From Magicicada septendecula (lineage: Eukaryota; Arthropoda; Insecta; Hemiptera; Cicadidae): a stretch of DNA of 64,000 nucleotides. Below the pieces are notes generated by a model that was given only the letters and a program-made list of their open reading frames with translations, made no database searches and was not told the origin of the DNA. The position numbers were made by a program, and so were the translations under genes. Position 1 is the stretch's first letter. Every line of letters begins with the position of its first letter. The DNA lies in NCBI GenBank assembly GCA_034769895.1, contig CM068370.1, positions 35,353,747-35,417,746 on the forward strand, read 5' to 3'. This document shows, in pieces, positions 32,561 to 44,059 of this stretch.

Positions 32561-33429
32561 CCCGAAATCAATGCCCCTGGTTCTCCAGGTTGTGGGTTGT
32601 ACTAGGGGCAGACATTTAGTTTACTCGAATACTTCAACAGGAAATGAAAAACCGGCTAGAGAGTATTATTATTATTATTATTTCATTGACATTTTAGTTC
32701 AGGTAGTAATAAAACAGTCAATGAAACCTTGATCAAGGTAGCTGGGACTGAAACCTGTTTTCCATGCATCTTGTACCAGTAAAGACGACGGCTGAAATTA
32801 TTGCTCTGTGTAGGCACCACTATAGAATAAAAACGTATTCACTTACTATATTTGCAATTAAGTTATCATTAAATATGATGAAACTGTAACGGTAACAATC
32901 AAACACTTTCTGAGGCGAATAAGTTGGTAATTTAATTGCTTTTAAGGGATTGTTACACACATTCGTAACCGAAAGTGTATTGTTTTATTACTATTAAGCA
33001 ATATCATCATCATCAAATGGAATTCCACCGTGAGGCAATTTTCCCCTAACAGGAAACAGAACCTGATGTTAGAACGTTGGTATTTAATGTCTGCCATTAA
33101 ATTAATTTAAAAATCTCCGAAAACGTGAAACAGCGCTTACAAAAAATAGTCACACTGACCGCGCTAACGTTTCCACAACAATGCCGCTAGGGCAACTGAT
33201 ACAAAATGGTGTCTGGTGAAGGCACCTAGCGGGAGAAGTCGGAACTAGCGTTCTACCAACTGCCGGAGAAAAATTCTCGGTACTTTTGGGTCCCCCCTTT
33301 TGTTTTTATTTGATCGGCTCTTGATGTTGATGGTTGACTTATATCTTCATTTTTATCCACGTTTTGTCCTGTAATAACAGCTGGGCTGCTCGTATATAGA
33401 TAATAATTATCGATAGCGAATCTAGAATT
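32561..33429. other. Intron 1, nothing recognised
   Basis: No supported feature; a short (ATT)n run lies near 32667. Confidence 0.4.
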
Positions 33430-33850
33430 TGGTCTTGGGGGGGGGGGGTCCGGTCGAGTCGGCTTCATATAAAAGAAAAAACAAGTGAAGACTAGTCAAT
33501 ATTACAACCTTTACAGTGGCTGAAAAACGTGTAATAACATACTGAAATGAATTCCACCAAAGTAATAATACAATAAAAATAAGCGCTATTGAAACACTGT
33601 TCATTAGATACTTATTGACTTAATTGATTTTCCTATATTTCATATTTCAAACGTACACGCAAATGATGTCTACTAAACTTGTTTGTATACCTGTATTTAA
33701 GAGAGTGTTACTACTAAATTACCGTACCCAGCTTAGAAATTAATAAAACAGCTTAAAAATCAAGAGATTCACAGAATTTTTTGTGAACTTTCTACACTCT
33801 GGGAGGGGGTTCGGTCCCTTTCGTCCCCTCGTAAATATGCCGCTGATAAT
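33430..33850 (-). repeat. Dispersed repeat R28, minus copy
   Basis: Reverse-complement counterpart of 28610-28985. It retains CTGGGAGGGGGTTCGG, CCTATATTTCATATTTCAAA and GAAGCCGACTCGACCGG-type blocks, with an internal insertion relative to the plus copy. Family unknown. Confidence 0.6.
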
Positions 33851-34345
33851 TATAATTTCGTAAAGTGATTTTTGGTACAAAAATGTAAGTTTCGAAATTG
33901 TGACAACCTAATGTTATTAGACTTATCGCGAAGCGAAACTGGTGTAAATGTTATAAAGATTTTGAAATTTAAGTTGTTACCTTTGTTATGTTTACGCTTT
34001 GTTGTTGTTCTTTGTTTTTTGTTGCAGCTAACACTTGTTATTAACAGTGATTGTTGTTTCAAGAGTCTGCATGTACAGAAACTTCAATTAGAATGACTAC
34101 ACTTTTTTTTTTTTTGCCTGTTGATGTCCACGAAATGAAGGTGGAGTGTGATTATATAAAACGTTTTTCAATAACACAAGGTCAAAATCAAATCAGGATC
34201 TGCAGGTGAATGTAGTTACCTCTACTGCGTTACAAGCGTTTTGTTGTTTTGTATTTTGTGCGCTTTCTTGCCTGCGAGAATTTAAGTTGGTTGTTCCTTA
34301 ACATAAATGGACATAAAACTTGAGACGTAATTACAGATTTCACAA
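33851..34345. other. Intron 1, nothing recognised
   Basis: No supported feature apart from a T-run at 34104-34115. Confidence 0.4.
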
Positions 34346-34580
34346 TTATTAAAATTTTAAACTTTAAAGCAATTATTAAATTGTAATGCATTCTTTATTA
34401 ATAAAAAATAAGAATAATATAATATTAACACATTTTTTTAAGAACAAGAATAAGTTATTGAATATTATTCTGGCAATTGAAATATGCTTGTTCTATTTGC
34501 AAGAATATTATCTTCACTGAAAATAAGAGTACTATATTTAAAACTGCATGTACACTGCATGAATTCGTATTTTTAATTTA
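34346..34580. repeat. Direct duplication, left copy
   Basis: AATTATTAAAATTTTAAACTTTAAAGCAATT, then AAGAACAAGAATAA, GGCAATTGAAATATGCTTGTTC and GAATATTATCTT. The same order recurs at 34965-35150 with small indels. Confidence 0.8.
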
Positions 34581-34611
34581 AAAAAAAAATATTTAAAATT
34601 ATTAATTTATT

Positions 34612-34962
34612 ATCGGCTGAAATGAGATTTCTCAGGCACGTGGCAGGGTATAGGCTGAAATGAGATTTCTCAGGCACGTGGCAGGGTATACTCTCCATGA
34701 TCATGGAAGAAACACAGATATACAGCAGGAAGTGAATATTATGAGTATACTCGACAGGATCGCCCAGTATCGGCTGAATTGGTGGGAACATCTTTGCCGA
34801 ATGGATGACTGCCGCATCCCCAAACAACTATGGAACTATAAGCCGATGGGACGGGGAGGTGTGGGACGTCCGAGGAAGCGTTGGAGTGACCAGCTATAAT
34901 ATTTGCCTATTTCAGGCCGGAAAAACTATCCTTGGTTTAATCCGTAAAGATGATGATGATGA
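34612..34962 (+). pseudogene. LINE (RTE-like) 3' end with (GAT)n tail
   Basis: The 34660-34899 frame reads MRFLRHVAGYTLHDHGRNTD, then RIAQYRLNWWEHLCRMDDCR and GGVGRPRKRWSDQL stop, the LINE C-terminal end. The 3' UTR CCTTGGTTTAATCCGTAAAG and a (GAT)n tail follow at 34915-34962. The first 38 bp (34615-34652) are tandemly duplicated (34653-34690). Confidence 0.78.
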
Positions 34963-34964
34963 TT

Positions 34965-35150
34965 AAAATTTTAAACTTTAAAGCAATTATTAAAGCATTT
35001 TTTAAGAACAAGAATAAATTATTGCATATTATTCTGGCAATTGAAATATGCTTGTTCTGTTTGCAAGAATATTATCTTAATTGAAAATAAGAGTACTAGA
35101 TTTAAAATTACCCGTACACTGGATAAATTCATATTTTCAATTTTAAAAAA
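34965..35150. repeat. Direct duplication, right copy
   Basis: Second copy of the 34346-34580 sequence, starting ATTAAAATTTTAAACTTTAA and ending near GTACACTGGATAAATTCATA. It lacks about 40 bp present in the left copy. Confidence 0.8.
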
Positions 35151-35457
35151 TTATTTATATTATTGTTGTTGTGTAATATTTATGTATGTACTTAATGTTT
35201 TGTGTACTTAGTTCTATTGTCACATATACAACGACATATACACTCTCAATTTTATACACAAAATTGTTTCACAGCTGGAGATCTATGAACTGAAGCAATT
35301 TCTTTTCAATAAACAATTTGGTAAGGCGAAAATAATCTGTTCCAGATTTGGGACAGGATGCAGTGTAGGTTTAAGAGGTAGACATTATTAAAGTATATAC
35401 TGAAGTTAATATGTATTTTACACTAAACAATACGTTAAAAGCAAAGAATATATCTGT

Positions 35458-35690
35458 GCCCCAGAGGCATAAGACACCATCTCCATTTTTTATAATATAG
35501 AGCTTTACAGACTGCCCTCTTTCTAGTAGTATGTGGCACTATCTCCTAATTATTTTTAAAAACGCGTTATTTCCTAATACCCATGTTTAAAATAACACTA
35601 TCTCACATTGCTTCTTGAAGCAAACAAAATGTTTGTTAGCTGTTCTGTAAAGTAATGTGTATGTGACATGGTGTCTTATGCCTCTGGTGT
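35458..35690. repeat. Inverted repeat, ~25-bp arms
   Basis: CCAGAGGCATAAGACACCAT near 35461 and its reverse complement ATGGTGTCTTATGCCTCTGG near 35668 flank about 190 bp. It may be a small foldback element; no coding sequence. Confidence 0.75.
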
Positions 35691-37096
35691 ACATATATTA
35701 ATACAATAAAAACAATTCAATTTTTCATATTACGGGCCTAGATATAATTAATAATTAAATAAGTATTTTAAATGTTCAAAACATTATATTGTACATACTT
35801 TAAATACATTACTAAATATATTTTAAAAACTAATCATGAATATAGAATACAAGTGCTTTATAAAGAATACGTAAGAAGTTAAAGAAGAACAAACGTTTCA
35901 TACAGTATTAAAAAAAAAACCGATTTATAAAACAAATATCATGCATTATGCAGTATAATATGCACTCTAATGTAATTTAAACGCATGTTTATTTAAATGA
36001 AATTTATTCTATACTAAACATTATGTAATCTCTGCCATGTTTAATTTATTGTTTGTAGTGATTAAGTGTAGATAAACTTCAACAAATCAAAATTCAGTAA
36101 ACTCAAAAAAATTGTTTATTCAAAACGTGTTTAGTTTAATTCCTTCTTCATAAGGAGAGTCTGCAGCCAAAAAATTAAAAAAAAATTCTTTTTCAAAATG
36201 CTTATTTTTATTAAAACTTTTAATAAAAATGGTGTATAATTTATGATACAAATAAACTCGCAAACACATTTTATAAATAATCTAATGTAGGTCTGCACAC
36301 AGTAAAATTATTACAATTTTGAACAGAATTCCTTTCAATAGTAGACCTATATATTTTATAAACGGTTGAACTTAAAATTTTGTAAAATTGCATATTTTGT
36401 ACTTTATGCTGGCAACTCTGAAGTCAACAATATGGGTGCGTGTATGTTTTGTTTTTGTTCGTAAAAATAGTGTTTGGTCATGAACTTGCGTTTTTGTTAG
36501 TTCTCACTGATATACTTTGAAAGCTCTTTTTGAAAAACCATATTTTTCAACACCTAGGTGGTACACATATATCTCAGAAGCTATGCTAACTAGGATATTG
36601 AAAGTTTCACGGATGATGTAAATCATCGTTGTCTACCTACTGTAGCAGAATTGTAGAACTAAAGTGTATAGTTTGTGTGCTGCAAAAATTAATGTTTACT
36701 AATTTTACGTAAAAAAGGTTATAAAATTAAAACAAATTTAAGCTTTGTTGTGAAAACAGAAAAAAAATACTTCTGCTTCATGAGACATAATATGTACCGT
36801 AAAACACCCATAAAAAGTTCAAGACTCTGTCTCGTCAGGTTTCAGAGAAAAGTGCACCTTAATGTGGGCAATTTAACATTGCCAGCATAGGACCTACCGA
36901 CTCTCCATAAAGTAAACATCTTTAATTAGAAAAATAATAAATAGGCTATTCGAAATTTTGGAGTCTTTTTTTTTAAGAATTACAATTACATCCAGCCAAA
37001 TACTAATACACTAGTAAAGAGATGCTAATGTTACTACAAATAAATTAAAGAAATGGTAGTCCTTTACTTTGTAACAGTAGAAATTATCAAAAGCAC
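35691..37096. other. AT-rich intron, nothing recognised
   Basis: About 1.4 kb of intron 1 without a supported feature. Confidence 0.45.
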
Positions 37097-37308
37097 AATC
37101 TTCTCTTCTGGTGTATTCATTGTTCGTAACCTAAAGGTACCACACATATGATTTATAATAAAGTTTTATTTACTTAAATTCTTAATTTCTCACTTTAATT
37201 TAATTACTCACATTGCAATTAAGAATGTGAGTAATTAAAACTTTATTATAAATCATATGCACGGTACCTTTAGGTTATGAACAACGAATACACCACCACA
37301 GAAGATTG
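37097..37308. repeat. Foldback / MITE-like inverted repeat
   Basis: Arms 37097-37165 and 37236-37308 share GTTCGTAACCTAAAGGTACC and ATATGATTTATAATAAAG as inverted copies. A second hairpin (AATTACTCACATT / AATGTGAGTAATT) lies at the centre, giving a 212-bp near-complete foldback. Confidence 0.8.
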
Positions 37309-37467
37309 AGATTATATGGTAAGCAATAAGTGTGTGTATATTATAAATATCAATAACATATTTATAATATTATAAATAAGCAATAACATCATATTATCAT
37401 TAGTATCAATAGCACGTAACACTTTACAACCTCGTATGAAAAAAAATTAACAAAAAATCATTGTAGG

Positions 37468-37996
37468 CAATAGAATATATGCAAGTGAATGTCTAGCATT
37501 GAGTTATAATTTAGACAAACTGGGAATATTGGAAAGACGAATTATTAGGAAAATATTAGGCCCACAAAAAACTTCAGAAGGCTGGAAATTAAGAAGTAAT
37601 GATGAAATTAAGAAGTATAGAAAATATAACAGAAACAATGAAAAAAAGAAGACTATTATTTTTGGACATTTATATAGAATGGACGGCGATAGGTTAACAA
37701 AGCAGATCTTCAAATATCTGTAGGGGAAGAAGTCAACATCAAGTAGGATTAAAGAAGTGCAAAAGAATTTGTAAAAAGATAATATACACGTAGAAGAAGC
37801 AACTGAAAGAGACGTTTTTCGGGCAAAAGTGTTAAAAATGGAAGGAGTCCAGGGTAGGAGAGAGAAAAACGCAGGTTCAAAGTGGACTGAAGACAGAAAG
37901 AAGGGAGACAGTGAAAAGATGAAAGAATATTGGAAAAAAGAAAAGAAAAAAGAATAAAGAATTGAAATTGGCATGTGGTCTTTAGATGGCCAATAC
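37468..37996 (+). pseudogene. LINE family A 3' end, copy 3
   Basis: Open piece 37499-37723 reads NLDKLGILERRIIRKILGPQ, KTSEGWKLRSNDEIKKYRKY and IIFGHLYRMDGDRLTKQIFK, then a stop. RDVFRAKVLKMEGVQGRREK follows in the next segment. Same GAATTGAAATTGGCATGTGG 3' end, ending in an A-run near 37996-38006. Confidence 0.72.
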
Positions 37997-38320
37997 AAAA
38001 AAAAAAATTTTTTTAGGGGATATCAGTACTAAGTTGTTGGATGTGTAAACATTAGTTTATTTCTTGCTCCAAATTATCGCTGAATAGCAGAAAATATTAA
38101 TCAAGTATATGTGTAAAGTTGGACTGCCTTTTACAAAATAAGTGTAAGGCAACGTAATAAATCGTAACGAACAGTGTACGTTGAGTACGTACGCACACAT
38201 AATGATATAGAGAGAGCGTAATATACACAGCAGTAGTGATATATACATAGCGTATATTTTAGGACCTGAGTGTTAACTGCGAACTGCTCAACAAACAAGC
38301 GTAAATTCTAATAGTAACTG

Positions 38321-38873
38321 AATTTTTCCGGTGAAGGGTTTAGAGTATCGATAAAAAATATAACACAAATTTTAACTTATTTGTGTCGACGTTTCGACAA
38401 TGTTTATTGTCATCAACAGGACCTGTGTATGAATATAAAAGAAAGTCAAACACAACAGAACAATTATTTGAGTGAACGCGTTTGTGTACGTGAGTGTGCG
38501 TTCGTGCTGGTGCGCATCTGTGTATCCTTGTATATGTGAAGGAGTAGAGATAGTTTGTTTTACGTCACCAAATGTTTTCTTTAAAGACAACGAGAAAATT
38601 ATAATATCACAGAACTTAATTTATACAATATTACAATTTAAATTACTCATAATGTAATGGTATTTGTAATTAATTATAAAAGCAGTAATCAACAATTAAA
38701 TATTAAAATTGGTACAGAAAACGCTTATACATATACCTGTCAACATATAGCATAGTAAAATATATTATAGCTATACAAGGGTTTGTGAGGATCGGTCAAA
38801 AATATAACACAAATTTTAACTTATTTGTGTTATAGTTTTGACCGATCCTCACAAACCCTTCACCGGAAAAATT
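38321..38873. mobile_element. Element with inverted ends and decayed hammerhead core
   Basis: The ends AATTTTTCCGGTGAAGGGTT (38321) and its reverse complement at 38854-38873 bound about 550 bp. ATATAACACAAATTTTAACTTATTTGTG occurs near both ends (38356 and 38802). A minus-strand hammerhead-like core lies at 38391-38419 (TTGATGA, CAAT/ATTG, GAAACG). No coding sequence. The arrangement resembles the PLE-type foldback elements of this window. Confidence 0.55.
38777..38860. repeat. 84-bp perfect-looking hairpin
   Basis: AAGGGTTTGTGAGGATCGGT ... ACCGATCCTCACAAACCCTT: arms of about 38 bp with one small interruption and an 8-base loop, at the right end of the 38321-38873 element. Confidence 0.88.
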
Positions 38874-38989
38874 CATTGATTGACGGTCACTACGAATTTA
38901 AGGATTTAACTAACAATAACAATAGTGCTTCAATGTATTCATTATACTGTAAGCTGAATACATATTGGGTATTTGAACAATCAATCGTT

Positions 38990-39575
38990 TGAAAACTGTC
39001 TTGAAAAAATCTTGAAAATATTTGATTCACTGTCTTGAAAAAATAGTTAATCTAAATTTTAATAACTCGAAAAAATAATTATTTATCTTAAACGTTGAGT
39101 TATCATCAATGTTTGACTGTATCCGTTTTCAGAGAAAGGAATTATGTATTTTTTGAACAATCAATGTCTTTCACTGTCTTGAAACTCTTAGTAAGTCGAA
39201 ATTTTGATACCTCGAAAAAATAATTATTTATCTTAAATTTTGAGTTAATATACAGGTTTGACTGAATACGTTTTTTGAGAGGAGAAGTGTTGTTTTTTGA
39301 ACAATTAATCGTGTTTCACTGTCTTGAAAATCTTAGCAAGTCGGAATTCTGATAACTCGAAAAGAATTATTCATCTTCAACGTTGAGTTATCAGTTTTGA
39401 CTGTATCCGTTTTTTAAGGGGAGAAGTGTTGTTTTTTGAACAATTAATCGTGTTTCACTGTCTTGAAAATCTTAGCAAGTCGGAATTTTGATAACTCGAA
39501 AAGAATTATTCATCTTCAACGTTGAGTTATCAGTTTTGACTGTATCCGTTTTTTAAGAGGAGAAGTGGTGTTTTC
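38990..39575. repeat. Tandem repeat, ~140-bp period, 4 units
   Basis: Units recur with TCACTGTCTTGAAA, AACTCGAAAA, ATTATTCATCTT, CGTTGAGTTATCA and GACTGTATCCGTTTT. The last landmark falls near 39118, 39262, 39402 and 39542. The two right-hand units are almost identical. Confidence 0.85.
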
Positions 39576-39926
39576 GTTTGACCGTCACAGTTTCACGCCT
39601 GACAATGAAACAGCTTTTTGATTAGGATTAGAATTTGTAAGAAATAGCCTGAATCAATGTTTTCACTTTCTATTTAAAACATATTAATAGTTAATCATGG
39701 AAATTCAGGTATTCTTCAGTTAAGCGTCTTGTATTGTGTTATTACTCTTTAGTGTGTGTATATAGTCCTTAAGAAATTATTTTCATTATAAATTAGTATA
39801 ACATGTAAATATTATTTAATTTATTTGTTTTTTTTTTTAATTTGAACACTGTTGTTTCCAAACGTCACAGTTTCTCGTCTGACACGTGTTATTGGTGTTG
39901 AGCATAATCTGTATGTGTCTACTTAC

Positions 39927-39999
39927 GTAAGGCCTTGCTGTAAACGCTGCTAACGAAGACAGCAGTCAGGGCGAACAAAACGAGGTTTACGCATAGCAT
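39927..39999 (-). CDS. Takeout/JHBP-family protein, coding exon 1 (signal peptide)
   Basis: ATG at 39999 (minus), 24 full codons plus one base, donor C|GTAAGTAGAC at 39926. The peptide MLCVNLVLFALTAVFVSSVY then SKAL is a classic secretory signal: hydrophobic core and small residues before a likely cleavage near VYS/KAL. The single left-over base joins the two-base start of exon 2 to make the Pro of the family's LPSYIKPC motif. Position relative to the TATA box, length and phase all fit a first coding exon. The 16.9-kb intron that follows is full of repeats. Confidence 0.88.
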
Positions 40000-40165
40000 T
40001 TTGCGAGAGCAAGCTTAGTATCAACAAACTAAATCTATATTTGTGCTAAAAACAAGTAAACAAAAAATAACGATGTATCAACACTAAATACTATTCAGTT
40101 CGTTTAACCGAAGCGCCCGGGCAGGTTCAACACGACACTAGGTCTACCCTTGAAACACATTTTCG

Positions 40166-40173
40166 CTTATATA
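40166..40173 (-). promoter_or_regulatory. TATA box of the takeout-like gene (predicted)
   Basis: The minus strand reads TATATAAG about 167 bp upstream of the ATG. Transcription would start roughly 30 bases downstream (about 40138-40145), giving a 5' UTR of about 140 nt if unspliced. No clear initiator match. Prediction from position and sequence only. Confidence 0.5.
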
Positions 40174-40209
40174 CGTTTACTTCAGGAAGTGTCAGCGGGG
40201 AAAAAGACA

Positions 40210-40685
40210 TATTAGACACACTCCGAAACCAGTTTGACTGACTGACCTTCTGCGTGCTTGATCATTTGTTTGGTAGCCTTTTATCTATGCGCGCGCGCGC
40301 GTGCGTGTGCACTGCCTTAATGTTTTCTTTGGGTTTTCGGGAAATCCTATAACAACTTGATTATTATAAACGCGTTTTTTATGGTAATGTATAAAACTCC
40401 TCCTTTGTTTTGACGGTCGGTTGAATTTCTAATGAACTGGATTTTTTAGTTTAAAGAAACTCCACCAGGTAACATTGCTGATGTTCAACTGGCGCATCTT
40501 AGTGCTTCTAATAGTTTGGACAACTAGAATAGTAACACGATACCTGTCTGTGCGTCACAAATTTTAACTATGGGTTATTGACGTATTCTGTGTGACGTGC
40601 ACCATGCTTGTACGTAACGGCCACCTTGATTACCCTAAGACCATCCTGTAAGCATCTTGTACAATTCTGTTAATATTGTTGTTCA
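40210..40685. other. 5' flank, nothing recognised
   Basis: Contains a GCGCGCGCGCGTGCGTGTGC tract near 40290-40310. No other feature. Confidence 0.4.
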
Positions 40686-40955
40686 CTGCCGGGCTGTTAG
40701 GCCGCGGTCTAATACTGTTCACTGCCGGGCTGTTAGGCCGCGGTCTAATACTGTTTTCAAAAACATACGTTTCGACCCCACCATTGGAGGCCGACTTCAG
40801 TGTTTCGACGATTGAAAAAGTAAGTAATTAGATCACATCTTGCCAGTTACTTCCTTTCAACAGTTGAAACACCGAAGATTGCGCCCAATGTCGGGGCCGA
40901 AACGTCTGTTGTTGAAAACAGTATTACACCACAGTCTAACAGCCCGGGAGTGGAC
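40686..40955. mobile_element. Palindromic hammerhead-like miniature element
   Basis: Inverted arms about 40722-40815 and 40858-40952 share CCGGGCTGTTAGGCCGCGGT / CCACAGTCTAACAGCCCGGG and GTTTTCAAAAACATACGTTTCG. The left arm has a minus-strand core (40769-40800, CTGAAGT...GAAACG) and the right arm a plus-strand core (40872-40903, CCGAAGA...GAAACGTC), each with one changed base. The outer 36 bp of the left arm are tandemly duplicated (about 40682-40751). Confidence 0.62.
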
Positions 40956-42100
40956 ATAAAAATATCAACAAAGTTGAACGTATAAAAATATATCCTTCTA
41001 TAAAGTAATCTTTCCTACTTTTGACGTTCTTCTAGCGTCCGTCTATAATACACCTCTATTCAGGTCTTCTGTGCGAGTACAAACATTGTAAAATTTCTTA
41101 TTTTTTCCGTTCTTCGAACTTCTGTCTACCGGCCCACGTTCTTACAAAGTTGATGCTACCCCATTGTTCCAGGTTTCCTTTGGTACTCGCTTAACTATCA
41201 ATCTTTCTATTGAACTGACCAAACCGTTTAAGCTAATCTTCTGTTCTTTTAATAATCGTTTGTTAATCGTTAGTTAATAACAGTTTATCCTGCTTCTTGT
41301 GACCGTCGCTTAGTTCACATCTGTCGCTTGCAATTTACATTACTTTGAGCTCAGCAGTACTCGATGCTCAATCAAGTGTATTACGGTTGGCATGAAAACT
41401 GTTATATAAATTTCCCTTTTGCCCACCATCTTATTTTTTGTTCTTATAAAAATTTTGTTTAGACTGTGAACCCAGGGTACCCACTGGTTCGACTTCAGCT
41501 TCTGTGTAGGCCTACTTAAATAAATCAAGTTGCTCTCTCTCTACATAACTGAAAACTCTATCCGCCAAACTTTGTTTCTTTCTCTTTTACTATGACCTTT
41601 GTTTTGGTTCAAAGTAATTTTTATGAAAATAATTTACCCCACAAACATTTTAAAATATGTCTACAAATAATATTTTCTTGAATTTAAAATATTTTCGTCT
41701 GCAGTTTTCATTTTTCATGTCCTCTTTTCGAGCTTTTCAGGACAAATCTCTGTCTCCTTGTCTTTAACGTTTTGGTGTCAGTTCTCGGCTGTAATATTTT
41801 TAATTTTGTTTACACTCCTTTTTTGAGATCCAACATTCTCTTAGAAATTTACTTTAATATTTACATGACCCACACTGTTAGTGTCTTACTTCCAGGTGCT
41901 GGTGGTTGTTGATAACAGCTTCGGCGACGCATTAATTAATATTCTAGTTATATCTCACGAGGATACAAATAAAATTAAGGAGGAACGCTGGACGAATGTT
42001 TAGATCCAAATAGAAAACATCAAAATATAACCAAACATATTGTTTGAATAAAGAAGCTGTTATTTAATTCAAAATAAAATTTAAACGATAAATATAATTT
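40956..42100. other. Nothing recognised
   Basis: Upstream flank of the takeout-like gene, AT-rich, without a supported feature. Confidence 0.45.
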
Positions 42101-42107
42101 AGTGGTT

Positions 42108-42525
42108 AAGTCTAACTTTTGCTAAACTTGTTTTGAAGATATGTTTTACCATATATTAAGTAAGATAGAAATATAGTATAAAAAGGTTGGGAACAGTATG
42201 ATACTGGGTGAAAAAGTACAAGGCTATTGGAAAGTTACCAGTCAGGAATAGAAAAGTACTGAGACAAGGGATGGTAACCCGGCTGTTTGTTTGTTTTGTT
42301 GTGTTCGTTGAGGCGTAACAAGGGTGTTTACCTGCTATGTTAAGTTGACGCTTCCGGGTGTAGGAAAGATGTATAAACGGGGAAGGTTTTTAACCATGTT
42401 GTTGTTTCCATCTGAAGATGAGCCGAGAGGCTTGAAAGCGCTCATGGATGTGTAAGTGAGTATTAGTGGTAGCAACACAAGTTTAGCAAAAGTTAAAATA
42501 AAATATTATTTTATACCATATAATA
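42108..42525. mobile_element. Foldback element with hammerhead-like core
   Basis: TCTAACTTTTGCTAAACTTG (about 42112) pairs with CAAGTTTAGCAAAAGTTAAA (about 42479), then TTTACCATATATTA with TATACCATATAATAAT-type ends. About 300 bp lie between. A plus-strand core at 42412-42438 reads CTGAAGA, T, GAGCC-GAGA-GGCTT, GAAAGC, a compact hammerhead-like fold with an intact core. Confidence 0.55.
42412..42438 (+). ncRNA. Hammerhead-ribozyme-like core
   Basis: CTGAAGA and GAAA are intact; stem II AGCC/GGCT with a GAGA tetraloop. The downstream GCGCTCATGG could contribute to stem III/I. Confidence 0.58.
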
Positions 42526-42786
42526 ATAATGACACGTAAGATATTATTTGCAACATTTTTCCAAAAGTCGTATTTGAATTACTTTTAAATCAGTTCACCT
42601 AACAATATAAAAATATCGGTATGGAGAACCATACATGACTTCCATATTCTAAGATTTATATTTAAAATCATTTTCGAAATGAAATATTACCATAGAAACT
42701 ACTTCTTTCTACTTACTGCTTCAGCCTTAACCACAGTACTGTGGTCACTAACGTATACCACCTCACGTTATCGCACTCGATTTTCA

Positions 42787-42818
42787 CTGATGATGGAAGT
42801 CGATGGCATTGCCGAAAT
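42787..42818 (+). ncRNA. Hammerhead-like core in left arm
   Basis: CTGATGA, T, stem II GG...CC region (GGAAGTCGATGGCATTGCC), GAAATG. The last core-flanking C is changed to T compared with the right arm. Confidence 0.5.
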
Positions 42819-44059
42819 GTCTGGTTTTGTAGAAAACATTGGACTACGGCCAAATATCCCGGGAAGGAATTTTAACAAAAACTACTTCTTTGTTGCCGAT
42901 AACGTTGTACACATATATATCAGTGGCGAAGTTACATGGAGGCAATTGAGGCAATGCCTACCCTAACAAATTCTGTAGAATAAAAATTATAAATACGTAT
43001 GAACTACATAACGTAAAGATTATACATTGTTACTGTGACTGTCAAATTTATTAAACCGAAACGTGCTTTATTGAGCGACCGCTAGATGGTGACAGGTGAG
43101 ATTGGCATAGTTCGTTTAAATCGAATGAGGCAACCTGAACTTGCCTCAGCGTTTTTTGTATACATCGTATGTAAGCAATGTAGTGGTGTGATAGGGAAGT
43201 GTAGGGAGGGGGGATTGTCCCGCGCTGTACACATAGAGCGTTGAGGCATGCCTCACTTCTGTGGTCCAAACAGTTAAGTTAAAGCGCCTGTGTTGTTACT
43301 AAGTGTTTATTTTATGCGGTTATTAAAAGTGTCACTGTTATTCCGCTGAACTAACAGATGATCAAGATTGTTATTTGAATTATTTGTAACATTAAACATA
43401 TATATAGAAACTAACCAAGTTTAAAAATTTGAAGTTCAATCAGTTGTATTATTGTGTATGACTAATACAAGGATTGTTCAATAGACACACGTATAGAGCT
43501 GTAAAGCATTTTTTATTCAACGATTTTAAAAGAAGTCTCCAATAACATTAAGACATGAGTTCCACTGTTGCGCTAACCTGTAGGTTCCCTGCTAGTAAAA
43601 TTCTTACGGCTGTTTGTGGAACCATTCGGTTACAGCAAACTCTACCTCAGCGTCCGATTTGACCCACCGTCCTTTTAGTGATTCCTTAAAAAAAAATTAA
43701 GATAAGATTTTTGCCTACCCATTCATTAACTACTAGCTTCGCCAGTAAGCAAATTGATGTCCATTTTTTCGGCTTGCACGCGTTATGTTGGTGTGGGTTT
43801 CGGCACTTTCCATTTAAAAAGCGTGCAAACGTAAGAAAATAAACATGAGTGAAGCCAGAAATAACGTGAATTGTGTGTTTGTGTCTTACCTGCCTTTTTA
43901 TTGCCGTATTAAATGAAAAATATTATATTACATTAAAATTAAAAAATTTTAATTTTATTGCCTGGCAACAAAATTATTTTATTTTTAACAATTACCATTG
44001 TTTCAAAAAGGTTAAATAAATTTGCAAGTACTTTACTCTTGTTAAAACGTAAAAGGTTG

